From Nocardia wallacei (GTDB lineage: Bacteria; Actinomycetota; Actinomycetes; Mycobacteriales; Mycobacteriaceae), in NCBI RefSeq assembly GCF_029869545.1, contig NZ_JARWQD010000305.1, forward strand, positions 1-64,000: DNA of 64,000 nucleotides, read 5' to 3'. Below the pieces are notes generated by a model, which was not told the origin of the DNA, did not search any database, and saw only the letters and a list, made by a program, of their open reading frames with translations. This document shows positions 16,917-24,342 of this stretch, in pieces (position 1 is the first letter of the stretch; each line of letters begins with the position of its first letter). Made by a program: the position numbers and the translations under genes.

Positions 16917-17507
16917 GTGTCTGTGCGAGGTGTAGGCCGGAACGCGGTCGTAGCGGTGATTGCGCGAATGACGGTGCCGCTGGCAGCCCTGTTCGGCGCG
17001 CTGGCGATCGCGGCGGGTCCGGCCGGGGCGCATGTGGCGTTGTCGGGTAGTGATCCGGCTGACGGCGCCCGGATCGAGGTCCTGCCTGCGCGGGTGTCAC
17101 TGACATTCAACGAGGAGATCCAGCCGAGCTTTGCCGTGTTAACCGTCGTCGCTCCCGATGGCGCGCATCTCGAGCAGGGCGGACCAGCCCCCGAGGGCCG
17201 CACCCTGTCCACGACGATCGACGCGGCAGGTGCCGCGGGCCGGTACACGGTCGCGTTCCGGGTCATCTCGGCCGACGGTCACCCGATCCAGGGCACCTAC
17301 AATTTCGAACTCACCCGCTCGGCGACCGGTGCGCCATCGCCGGAGCCGTCGGGCGCGGCCGCGGTGCCTCCGGCGCATGACCACACCAGCGGCTCGGGGG
17401 ATTCCGGCGGCCTGCCCTTGTGGGTGATTGCGGCGGGTCTGGTGATCGTGCTGGCGGGTGGTGGATTCGCCGTCGTGTATCTCACCGGCAGGTACGGCCG
17501 CCATTGA
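16917..17507 (+). CDS. CopC-domain membrane-anchored copper protein
   Basis: A 196-aa protein: signal peptide, then a mature start AHVALSGSDPADGARI whose His is the N-terminal copper ligand typical of CopC. A beta-sandwich domain follows, containing SADGHPIQGTYNFEL with a second ligand His. A His-bearing linker (PPAHDHTSGSG) and one C-terminal membrane helix (LPLWVIAAGLVIVLAGGGFAV) complete it. It probably handles periplasm-side copper. GTG 16917 is used; ATG 16968 is an alternative giving a shorter signal peptide. It converges on the ArsR/MFS pair. Confidence 0.85.
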   Translation: MSVRGVGRNAVVAVIARMTVPLAALFGALAIAAGPAGAHVALSGSDPADGARIEVLPARVSLTFNEEIQPSFAVLTVVAPDGAHLEQGGPAPEGRTLSTTIDAAGAAGRYTVAFRVISADGHPIQGTYNFELTRSATGAPSPEPSGAAAVPPAHDHTSGSGDSGGLPLWVIAAGLVIVLAGGGFAVVYLTGRYGRH

Positions 17508-17515
17508 CCAACAGG

Positions 17516-17887
17516 TCAGGCGTGGGGTGGTTCGCCGGTGACGATGTGGTCGGCGAGGTTGAGGCCTTCGCGGACGAGGCGGGCGAGGTGGCCGTCGCGG
17601 ATGCGGTAGATGACGTGGCGGCCGTCGCGGCGGGTGTCGACCATGCCGGTGAAGCGTAGTTTGGCCAGGTGCTGGCTGACGGCGGTGCGGGAGGCGCCGC
17701 AGGCTTCGGTAAGGGCGGTGACGTCGGTTTCGGCGTTGGCGAGCAGCCAGAGGATGTGCAGGCGGGTCGGGTCCGACAGCATGCGGAAGGCGCTGGTGGC
17801 GGCGTCGAGGCGCGGCTGGTCGGGGGCGACCGGGTGTTGCAGGCTCGCTGCCGGCTCCCGGGCTGCGGGGCTGTCCGCGCTGGTCAT
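17516..17887 (-). CDS. ArsR-family metal-sensing repressor, KmtR-like
   Basis: A 123-aa ArsR/SmtB winged-helix protein. The recognition helix region is ACGASRTAVSQHLAKLRFTG. The C-terminal helix has His100, the pair Asp113-His114 (LADHIVTG) and His122 (EPPHA), resembling the nickel/cobalt site of mycobacterial KmtR; there is no Cys-based ELCVCD site. It should dissociate from DNA on metal binding. It lies three bases after the MFS gene in the same transcript and presumably represses it through the palindrome at 19191-19212. Confidence 0.85.
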   Translation of the reverse strand: MTSADSPAAREPAASLQHPVAPDQPRLDAATSAFRMLSDPTRLHILWLLANAETDVTALTEACGASRTAVSQHLAKLRFTGMVDTRRDGRHVIYRIRDGHLARLVREGLNLADHIVTGEPPHA

Positions 17888-17890
17888 CGT

Positions 17891-19135
17891 TCACCGACTT
17901 TCCGCCGCCACCGGCTCGACTCCCGACGAGAGATCGACCGGACACACGCGTGCGGCGGTCGTGGCGGCCAGTGTAGCGATCGCGGTGAGGATGATCGCGG
18001 CGGTGAGTTGCCCGGCGGCGGCGCCGACCCAGCCCGCGATCGGGTAGGTCAGCAAGAAACAGGCGTGCGACAGCGAGAACTGCGCGGTGAACACCGCGGT
18101 ACGGGTGTCGGCGTCGGACTGGGCCCGCAGTAGACGCGCCGAGGGAGTGTTGATCAGGGAGGTGCCCGCGCCCAGCACGATCCACGCCACCACCAGCACC
18201 ACCCAGCCCGGCGCGGGTGCCGGGGTGAGCGCGGCGAGAACCGCGGCGGCGAGCAGCCCGACCGAGGTCAGCGTGGCCCCGGTCAGCATCACCCGCCGGT
18301 CGGGCAACCGGCGCAGCAGCCGCGGCATCGACACCGCGACCAGCATCGATCCGCCGCCGTAGCAGCCCAGCGCCACCGCCACCGCCGACGCGGGCCCGTG
18401 CAGCAGATCCCGCACATACACCACCGTGTTCACCACCACCAGGGCCGTGGCGGCACCGACGGCCAGGTTCATCGCGAGCAGCCCGCGCAACACCGGCCGC
18501 GCAAGCATCAGCCGCGCCCCGCGAGTGATCCGTACCGCGAGCGGCACAGAGCGGTCGGCGGGCACCAGCCGCGGCAGCCGGGTGCCGACAACCATGATCG
18601 CGGAGACGACGAATCCGGCGGCGGTGCCGACGAACAACAGGTTGTAACTCATCACCGTCAGCAGCGCGGCGGCCAGCACCGGGCTCAGTAGCGACTCCAG
18701 GTCGTAGGCCAGCCGCGACAGCGACAGGCCCCGGGTGTAATCCTGCTCGTCGGGCAGCACAGACGGAATCACCGTCTGGAACGCCGGGGTGAAGGTCGCC
18801 GACGCCGCCTGCAACACGAAGATCAGCACATAGATCTGCCACACCTGCGTGACCAACGGCAGCGACACCGCGACCACCACCCGAATCACGTCCGCCGACA
18901 CCAGCAGCACCCGCCGCGGCACCCGATCGGTGAGCGCCGAGATCACCGGAGCGACAAAGACATACGCGACCATCTTGATCGCCAGCGCCGTCCCCAGCAC
19001 CGCCCCCGCGTCGCTGCCCGCCAGGTCGTAGGCCAACAGCCCCAACGCCACCGTCAGCAACCCCGTCCCCACCAGCGCCACCACCTGCGCGGTGAACAAC
19101 CGCCGGAACCGCGGATACCGCAACACCTCGAACAT
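17891..19135 (-). CDS. MFS transporter, probable metal efflux
   Basis: A 414-aa major facilitator protein with about 12 membrane helices. It begins MFEVLRYPRFRRLFTAQVVA, typical of the MFS_3 (enterobactin-exporter-like) group, and has the loop motif DRVPRRVLL. The ATG has GGGAGG about nine bases upstream. Co-transcription with a KmtR-like sensor suggests export of Ni, Co or a metal-chelate complex; this is inference from the neighbour. Confidence 0.85.
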   Translation of the reverse strand: MFEVLRYPRFRRLFTAQVVALVGTGLLTVALGLLAYDLAGSDAGAVLGTALAIKMVAYVFVAPVISALTDRVPRRVLLVSADVIRVVVAVSLPLVTQVWQIYVLIFVLQAASATFTPAFQTVIPSVLPDEQDYTRGLSLSRLAYDLESLLSPVLAAALLTVMSYNLLFVGTAAGFVVSAIMVVGTRLPRLVPADRSVPLAVRITRGARLMLARPVLRGLLAMNLAVGAATALVVVNTVVYVRDLLHGPASAVAVALGCYGGGSMLVAVSMPRLLRRLPDRRVMLTGATLTSVGLLAAAVLAALTPAPAPGWVVLVVAWIVLGAGTSLINTPSARLLRAQSDADTRTAVFTAQFSLSHACFLLTYPIAGWVGAAAGQLTAAIILTAIATLAATTAARVCPVDLSSGVEPVAAESR

Positions 19136-19190
19136 CGACGACGCCTCCCGGCCACGAACCGGCACCACGGACCACCACACCATACGACAA

Positions 19191-19212
19191 CATGTGCGCA
19201 GATGCGAACATG
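19191..19212. promoter_or_regulatory. Candidate ArsR operator
   Basis: Inverted repeat CATGTGCG-N6-CGAACATG (one mismatch between arms), 56 bases upstream of the MFS start codon. It resembles the 12-2-12-like imperfect palindromes bound by ArsR/SmtB repressors. Probably the binding site of the KmtR-like protein. Confidence 0.5.
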
Positions 19213-19251
19213 AGGGCGTGACGTCCGTTCCGCCCCTTTGCGCAGGTCGGT

Positions 19252-19908
19252 TCAGCCGGTCAGATAGGTCAGGGTGGCCTCGGCAACGAGGGTCTCGGTG
19301 CGGGCGGGGTCGGGGGCGGTGGTGCGCCGGAAGTTCTGCGAGGCCACCAGCGACAGCAGCCACCACGCCGCCGCTTCGGGGTCCAGGTCCGCTCGTAGTT
19401 CCCCGGCGGTGCGGCCGTGGTCGAGCAGGCGCGCGAGCGCGGCGGCCATCCGCTGGGTGGTCTCGCGGGCGGCGGTGTCGATCTCTTCTTCCCCGGTCAC
19501 GGTCGCGGCCTCGGCGAACAACGCCCCGAGCGAACCGCGAGCGTGCACCTGCTCGAGATGGGCGGGGGCCAGCAGCCGTGCCAGCACCTCGCGCAGCGGC
19601 ACCGGGTGCGCGGCGAGCTGGTCGAGGAAACCGCAGGCGTGATCGCCCGCCCGGCGCAGCACGGCGGCGAACAGGGCCGCCTTGGTGCGGAAGTGCTGGA
19701 AGATCACCGGCTCGCTCACCCCGACCCGCCGCGCCACCACCGCGGTCTTCCCCCGCTCGTAACCGAGATCGGCGAACACCTCGGTCGCCGCGGCCAGGAT
19801 CGATTCCCGCCGCTGCGCCGCAGGCATCCGCGTCCGCCCCCGAGTTGCCGGAGGCGCGGAACTGTGCTGGTCGGTCACGTCCGCATCGTACCCACCCCTT
19901 GCCCTCAT
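19252..19908 (-). CDS. TetR-family transcriptional regulator
   Basis: A 218-aa TetR protein. The N-terminal HTH spans RRESILAAATEVFADLGYER, VVARRVGVSEPVIFQHFRTK; the C-terminal part is a variable ligand domain. Translation from the ATG at 19908 would be nearly leaderless, since that codon lies within the operator arm; GTG 19878 is an alternative. Divergent from a SAM methyltransferase gene across a paired palindrome, so it likely represses both itself and the methyltransferase. Confidence 0.88.
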   Translation of the reverse strand: MRARGGYDADVTDQHSSAPPATRGRTRMPAAQRRESILAAATEVFADLGYERGKTAVVARRVGVSEPVIFQHFRTKAALFAAVLRRAGDHACGFLDQLAAHPVPLREVLARLLAPAHLEQVHARGSLGALFAEAATVTGEEEIDTAARETTQRMAAALARLLDHGRTAGELRADLDPEAAAWWLLSLVASQNFRRTTAPDPARTETLVAEATLTYLTG

Positions 19909-19959
19909 AACTTAGTCGGCACTAACATAACCCTTGTTGTTAGTGGCGACTAAGTTATG
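19906..19959. promoter_or_regulatory. Paired TetR operator between divergent genes
   Basis: Two copies of the palindrome TTAGT-N4-ACTAA lie at 19912-19925 and 19940-19953. They are embedded in a larger inverted repeat whose 22-base arms (19906-19927 and 19938-19959) differ at a single base. The arms contain CAT and ATG at their outer ends, so the repeat reaches the TetR start codon and the leader of the methyltransferase. This is very probably the TetR binding region. Confidence 0.75.
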
Positions 19960-19969
19960 AGGTTCCGTG

Positions 19970-20617
19970 ATGGTCTTCAGCCATACATTCCACGCGCACG
20001 CACAGCAGGACGCGCCGGGCGCGGTCGGGCACGCCAGGGCATACGAGGTCCTCGGGGCGGTGGCGTTCGGGACGCGCCGAAGCCGGGCGTACGGCCAGCT
20101 GGCCCGGCTCGCGGGGATCGGGCCCGGTGATCGGGTGCTCGATGTCGGGTGCGGTCCGGGGTATCTGACCGCGCTCGCCGCCGCAGCGGCGGCTCCGGGC
20201 GGTCGGGCCGACGGCATCGATCCGTCGGACTCGATGATCGACCACGCCCAGCGCCGACGCGCGAGCGGGACGTGCGCATTCCGGCACGGCAAGGCCGAGG
20301 ACCTCGAGCTGCCCGACGGTTCGGTCGATGTGGTGGTGTCCAGCCTGGTGATTCACCATGTGCCCGAAGAACTCCGCGGCCAGGCGGTGGCGGAGATGTT
20401 CCGGGTCCTGACGCCCGGTGGGCGCCTGATGATCGCCGACTTCCGCCCGCTCGGCCGCCACCTCGTCGGCGCCCTCGCCGGGGAAACCATGCGCGACAAC
20501 CCAGTGCACCGCATCGCGCCGATGGTGCGAGCCGCCGGCTTCATCGGCGTGACCGAAGGTACCGTACGCCCGTTCCTGCACTATGTGCGCGCCGGTAAGC
20601 CGGGTGGCGACGCATGA
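19970..20617 (+). CDS. Class I SAM-dependent methyltransferase
   Basis: A 215-aa methyltransferase with the SAM-binding motif VLDVGCGPGYLTALA, acidic loop GIDPSDSMI, motif VVVSSLVIHHVPEE and post-motif LTPGGRLMIADFRP, as in UbiE-like enzymes. ATG 19970 has GAGG seven bases upstream. It is divergent from the TetR regulator, probably under its control, and coupled (ATGA) to a small membrane protein. The substrate is unknown; a lipid or xenobiotic is possible. Confidence 0.85.
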   Translation: MVFSHTFHAHAQQDAPGAVGHARAYEVLGAVAFGTRRSRAYGQLARLAGIGPGDRVLDVGCGPGYLTALAAAAAAPGGRADGIDPSDSMIDHAQRRRASGTCAFRHGKAEDLELPDGSVDVVVSSLVIHHVPEELRGQAVAEMFRVLTPGGRLMIADFRPLGRHLVGALAGETMRDNPVHRIAPMVRAAGFIGVTEGTVRPFLHYVRAGKPGGDA

Positions 20618-20859
20618 GCGCATCCCGAACCTCGTCTGCGGTGCGCCTAGGCGTGGTCGTGCTCGCCGCCGTCGGCATCGCCGCCCACACCGGACTCTGG
20701 CTCCATGCCGGGCTGACTCTGATCCTCGTCGGCATCGCGATACACCTCACGGGAGGGCTGGCAGCACGTCGGTGGTGGCAACGCCGCCACGATCACAGCG
20801 AAGCACAGGCCCACCGCAGATTCCGCGGTCACGCCCCTCCCACGCGCCCGCCAGTATGA
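20614..20859 (+). CDS. Small two-helix membrane protein
   Basis: An 81-aa protein with two adjacent hydrophobic stretches (LGVVVLAAVGIAAHTGLW and LTLILVGIAIHLTGGLAA) and a basic, His-rich tail (RRWWQRRHDHSEAQAHRR). It overlaps the methyltransferase stop by four bases and so belongs to the TetR-controlled unit. No family was recognised. Confidence 0.65.
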   Translation: MSASRTSSAVRLGVVVLAAVGIAAHTGLWLHAGLTLILVGIAIHLTGGLAARRWWQRRHDHSEAQAHRRFRGHAPPTRPPV

Positions 20860-21078
20860 CTTCGAGAACGGGGGCCGAAGCTGTCCCTGGTGAGCGACGA
20901 CAGGTAGCAGGCGCAGGAGGACATCGTCGACGGTGATCAGGCCCGACCAGCGCACCGGTGTTTGGCGTCGATGACGAGCTGCGGCTGGGCGGCATCGCCG
21001 TCGTGCTGCGTCTGTCGCGCAGCACGTCCCGTCGCTGACCGGCCACCGCCCGCCGTGCGGTACGGACTGCGGCCGCGA

Positions 21079-21861
21079 TCAGCAGCTGCTGGCGCGTTCG
21101 AGTTGGAAGACGAGGTAGTGCGTCTTACCTGGCATCGAAGTCGCGAGGAAATCGCCGAGGAGGGTGAATCCGCGCCGGGTGAAGAAGTCGACGGCGTACT
21201 GTTCGGACATCATGCTGGTGACATATCCGGCCCCGGATTCGTGCCAGCGGCACAGCGTGACCTCATCGAGCGCGCGTTCGGTCAGGACATCGAAGACCAC
21301 GGCACCGCCCGGTGCGGTGACCCGGGCGATCTCGGCGAGGTAGCCGCACGCGTCGAGAATCTTCAGACCGTTGAGCACCTTGTGCGAATGCACCAGATCC
21401 ACCGACCCATCCGCTGTCGCGGCCAAGGTGCGGCCGTCTGCGGGATGCGCGGTGACCGGGTAGGTGGCGACCAGCCATTCCCGCCACGCGGTGGCGGTCT
21501 CGTAGATCTCATAGGCTTGTGGTGAGCACGCGGCGAGCACCTTCTCGAGGTAGCGTCCCGAGCCGGGACCGATCTCGCACACCCGCGAGATCGGCCGGTC
21601 GAACACGCCGAGCGCAGCCATCCGGTCGATGGTGTCCTGCGTGGATCCCGGGACATTGAACTCGCGATCGATGTACTCACCCACCGCCAAACCCGCCGCT
21701 TTCGCGCCCACCTGGGTCCGTTCGAAGGGGATGTAATCGGCGAAGTCGTCGACCGGCCTGACCACCTCGAACCCTATCGGTCGCAGCATCGCGTTGACCC
21801 GGCCGAGCGCCCGTTTGCGCAACCTGACCCTCGGCACCACACACCCCGTTCTCGACCACAT
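21079..21861 (-). CDS. SAM-dependent methyltransferase
   Basis: A 260-aa methyltransferase-fold protein: RVCEIGPGSGRYLEKVL is the SAM-binding motif, IYETATAWREWL follows it, and VDLVHSHKVLNGLK and VTAPGGAVVFDVLTE mark later strands. Its IGPGSGRYLE and PVDDFADYIPFE segments recall methyltransferases of actinobacterial surface-glycan clusters, but the substrate cannot be assigned. The open frame runs to 22197; ATG 21861 is preferred because earlier codons give low-quality Pro/Arg/His sequence. It lies just downstream of the integrase on the same strand, with a gap of about 90 bases. Confidence 0.75.
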   Translation of the reverse strand: MWSRTGCVVPRVRLRKRALGRVNAMLRPIGFEVVRPVDDFADYIPFERTQVGAKAAGLAVGEYIDREFNVPGSTQDTIDRMAALGVFDRPISRVCEIGPGSGRYLEKVLAACSPQAYEIYETATAWREWLVATYPVTAHPADGRTLAATADGSVDLVHSHKVLNGLKILDACGYLAEIARVTAPGGAVVFDVLTERALDEVTLCRWHESGAGYVTSMMSEQYAVDFFTRRGFTLLGDFLATSMPGKTHYLVFQLERASSC

Positions 21862-21950
21862 CCCGCCGCGTCTCGGCTCGACACCAACGACGACTGTGCG
21901 GACCAGCGTAAGCCGGGAACCAGTTGCGCCGCAGGCATACCCGCTCCCGA

Positions 21951-22967
21951 TCAGGTTGTCAGCGGGTGGGGGATTCCTGTCATCGCGGACAGCGCCTCGG
22001 CGACTTCTTGGACGTTGGCACGGATATAGGTGATGGTTTGTCCGGTGCGACTGTCTGGTTCGGTATGGCCGGCGTAGGCGCGGGCGACTGCGTAGCTGAA
22101 GTTGCGTTCGACCCAAGTCAGAGTTGTATGGCGGAGCCAGTGTGTACTGACCTGCTGGCGCCGGACCCATTCGAGGTGAGTGCCGATTCGGTTCCACAGA
22201 GAGTCGTAGCGGCGACGGGTGACGGGTCGTCCGTCACGCTGGCGGAACAGCGGTTCGGTTTCGGCGGGAGTCTGACCGTGTCGTTCTCCGATGTGATGCA
22301 GCATGGCCTGCATGAGCGGGCGCGAGACGGGTTGCCACCGGACCGTTTCGCCTTTCTCGCGTAGAAAGACGAGGCACTGCTCGGGGTCGAGGTCCATTGG
22401 CCGTAGGGCGAGGGCTGCGGCGCGTCGACAGGCGGTTTCGATGTGTAATCGAAGCAGCATGGCGTCCAGGCACGGATCGTTGCCCGTTGTCGCCGCGATG
22501 TCCACGATCTCGGCGAGTTGGCGGTTCGGTATCGCGCGTCTGGTGCTGGCCAGCCTGCGAGGTTTGGCCACCTTTTGGGCTGGGTTGTCGGCGGGCCGAA
22601 TGAGTCGGTCTTCTTCGGCGTGCCGGTAGAGATACCGGGCGGCGGCGATGAGACTCTCGGCGGCGCTACGTCCGCCGCGGGAGTTGCGACGGACGACTGC
22701 CTGCTGTTTGGTTCGTTCGGCGAGTTGCCGCAGCTCGGTAGGGGTCGGCTCGGTAATGACGCGCTGGCTCCATGCCTGTTCGATGCGCCGTAGATACGGG
22801 CCGTAGACGCGGAGTGTGCTCGGCGGCATCGTGGCGATGATCGCCGGTATGTAGGCACTGAAGGTCGGGACGTTGACAGGCGGAGTGGCCTCGACGAGTT
22901 GCTGCGGTGTGAGTCCGAGTTTCGCAAGCAACAGCCTGGCGGCCTCGATCTCGGTGGCGGTTGTCAT
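21951..22967 (-). CDS. Tyrosine recombinase / integrase
   Basis: A 338-aa phage-type integrase. Catalytic residues are visible: Arg181 (IETACRRAAAL), His276-x-x-Arg279 (THWLRHTTL), His301 (AGHTE) and nucleophile Tyr314 (TITYIRA). The N-terminal half is a core-binding domain (ADNPAQKVAKPRR linker). It overlaps the AbrB-like gene (ATGA), giving an integrase/AbrB/HTH operon. It could mobilise the conjugative genes at 48-64 kb, or only a smaller local element; no attachment site or tRNA gene was found beside it. Confidence 0.88.
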   Translation of the reverse strand: MTTATEIEAARLLLAKLGLTPQQLVEATPPVNVPTFSAYIPAIIATMPPSTLRVYGPYLRRIEQAWSQRVITEPTPTELRQLAERTKQQAVVRRNSRGGRSAAESLIAAARYLYRHAEEDRLIRPADNPAQKVAKPRRLASTRRAIPNRQLAEIVDIAATTGNDPCLDAMLLRLHIETACRRAAALALRPMDLDPEQCLVFLREKGETVRWQPVSRPLMQAMLHHIGERHGQTPAETEPLFRQRDGRPVTRRRYDSLWNRIGTHLEWVRRQQVSTHWLRHTTLTWVERNFSYAVARAYAGHTEPDSRTGQTITYIRANVQEVAEALSAMTGIPHPLTT

Positions 22968-23437
22968 CGGGCACCACCCATCGCTTGCTCGTGCAGCGGT
23001 GACAACGTCTGCTCAATAAGCCGAATCGGATAAACAAGAGCAAGCTTGCGGTGCACTGACGCTGCGACTAATACTCGCTCACCCGGTTCGATCAGGCAGC
23101 GATGACGGCAACCTGCTGGTAGAAGCAGATGCCCTCGACCTGTTAGCCGACAGTCGCCGCGCGGGTCCTCCCTGATGACGATGGTTCGTCCGGCGACCTC
23201 GATCGCCAATCTCGACTCGGGTCCCCAATTCAAGACCCCGACCGGCCTGCGGTCACTGAGACGGCCGTTGAGGCCGACCGACGCGACGTTGTAGTGGAAT
23301 TGATCAGTTTGGGCGTCGACGTCGCCGATTAGCTCCGGCATCGGAAGTTGTGTAGGCAGATCGGAATCAGCCTGAACCGTGGATTGGCTGGCGGACCAGG
23401 TCAGTGGTAAGGCGGTGCCTTTCGGGTCGCTACTCAT
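22964..23437 (-). CDS. AbrB/MazE/SpoVT-like DNA-binding protein
   Basis: A 157-aa protein. The segment GRLSDRRPVGVLNWGPESRLAIEV is followed by a swapped-hairpin-like unit (GRGHLLLPAGCRHRCLIEPGERVLVAA), the layout of actinobacterial AbrB/SpoVT-type transition regulators. Start ATG 23437 lies inside the end of the upstream HTH gene, and the stop overlaps the integrase start, so the three are translationally coupled. It may control integrase expression. Confidence 0.7.
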   Translation of the reverse strand: MSSDPKGTALPLTWSASQSTVQADSDLPTQLPMPELIGDVDAQTDQFHYNVASVGLNGRLSDRRPVGVLNWGPESRLAIEVAGRTIVIREDPRGDCRLTGRGHLLLPAGCRHRCLIEPGERVLVAASVHRKLALVYPIRLIEQTLSPLHEQAMGGAR

Positions 23438-23675
23438 TCGCTGTCCTGTTCGGGTGGAGCCTTTTGCCCGCGACCCATTCGTCGACGTCGGCTTCGTCAA
23501 AGAGCAGAGGAGAATTTTGGGCGTCGCCCGCTTTCCAGGCCCGGTCGTAGAGTTCGTGGCCTTTGACACGAAGGTGGCGGATACGATCCGGGCTATGTCC
23601 GGTACGGGCCGAGACTTGGTGGATTCGGAGAATTCTTCGGCCCGGTCCACCGGGTCGGTGTTGTGTGGGTTCCAT
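23430..23675 (-). CDS. Excisionase-like helix-turn-helix protein
   Basis: An 81-aa protein with a MerR/AlpA-like HTH pattern: LRIHQVSARTGHSPDRIRHL, then SPLLFDEADVDEWVAGKRL, the typical end of excisionase-type (HTH_17) domains. It overlaps the AbrB-like gene and precedes the integrase in the same operon, which suits a recombination directionality factor. The role is inferred. Confidence 0.65.
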   Translation of the reverse strand: MEPTQHRPGGPGRRILRIHQVSARTGHSPDRIRHLRVKGHELYDRAWKAGDAQNSPLLFDEADVDEWVAGKRLHPNRTANE

Positions 23676-23688
23676 TGTGTCGGCCTGT

Positions 23689-23958
23689 TCACGGAAGGTC
23701 GGCCTGTGCGGCGAGGGCTTGCGCCTTATCGGCGAACCAGAGCGCTAGTTCCTCGGCGTCGTACTGGTCCGTGCCGTTGTGGAACTCGGCGAGCAACGTG
23801 ACGATGACAAAAGCTGGGCGTATTTGTTCCTCGGGATCCTGGATCATTGTGATGAGGCGGGTCACGGCCTCGAAATCTCGGCGCGCTGCGTGAGCGAGCG
23901 CGGACATGGCAATCTGTTGCTCGCGAATCGAAGGCGGGTATTGCTGAATCTGCGCCAT
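23689..23958 (-). CDS. Hypothetical 89-aa helical protein
   Basis: An acidic, Ala/Gln-rich, probably all-helical protein (REQQIAMSALAHAARRDFEA, IQDPEEQIRPAF). It shows no motif that I recognise. ATG 23958 has GAGG eight bases upstream. It sits 13 bases before the excisionase-like gene and is likely the first gene of the integrase operon. Confidence 0.6.
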   Translation of the reverse strand: MAQIQQYPPSIREQQIAMSALAHAARRDFEAVTRLITMIQDPEEQIRPAFVIVTLLAEFHNGTDQYDAEELALWFADKAQALAAQADLP

Positions 23959-24010
23959 GGGAAACACCTCATAAGGGCATCCGGCGGGCACGGCTAGCGA
24001 GACGAGACCA

Positions 24011-24157
24011 TCAGCCGGTGGACCGCCGGAGTAGCAGGTCGAACCGATCCACGACAGCGAGCTGTGCCGCGGTCAAGAGAATCGGAAGCCGTCGCACGAG
24101 GGCAGTGATGCGTTTCCTGTTGACGGCGCTACATCCGGATCCGCTGCCAGCGATCAC
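24011..24157 (-). CDS. Small ORF carrying the dispersed repeat
   Basis: A 48-aa frame starting GTG with AAGGGG seven bases upstream. It begins VIAGSGSGCSAVNRKRITAL and continues with hydrophobic-basic alternation (LVRRLPILLTAAQLAVVDRF, DLLLRR). Its first 11 codons lie in a 37-base sequence repeated almost exactly at 48256-48292, where it again opens the frame VIAGSGPGCSA. A conserved reading frame in two places suggests a real small gene family, function unknown. Confidence 0.4.
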   Translation of the reverse strand: MIAGSGSGCSAVNRKRITALVRRLPILLTAAQLAVVDRFDLLLRRSTG

Positions 24158-24170
24158 CGGGAAACCCCTT
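24120..24170 (-). repeat. Dispersed repeat, copy 1
   Basis: The minus strand reads CCCGGTGATCGCTGGCAGCG followed by GATCCGGATGTAGCGCC. This 37-base core matches copy 3 (48256-48292) at 36 positions, and the match weakens outward on both sides. Copy 2 (25728-25772) is a looser relative. The copy lies about 180 bases downstream of the first Rv3651-like gene. Confidence 0.7.
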
Positions 24171-24342
24171 GGAGGGGCGCATAGACAATTTTAGAACAGC
24201 TAAATTGAGCGCGCAACTATTTGGTTAACGGCGGCGAGACAAGACGCACCGATCGGACGGGGACTGCCTGTTGCAGACAACGCCACCGGCGCCATCTCGT
24301 CGCGCCGCCGACAGAGGATTGGAGGTTGAGGCTGTGGGACGG

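Noticed and set aside
17139..19211. A 690-aa minus-strand frame over the ArsR and MFS genes
   Set aside because: Conflicts with two well-supported genes and has a repetitive Ala/Gly/Arg composition.
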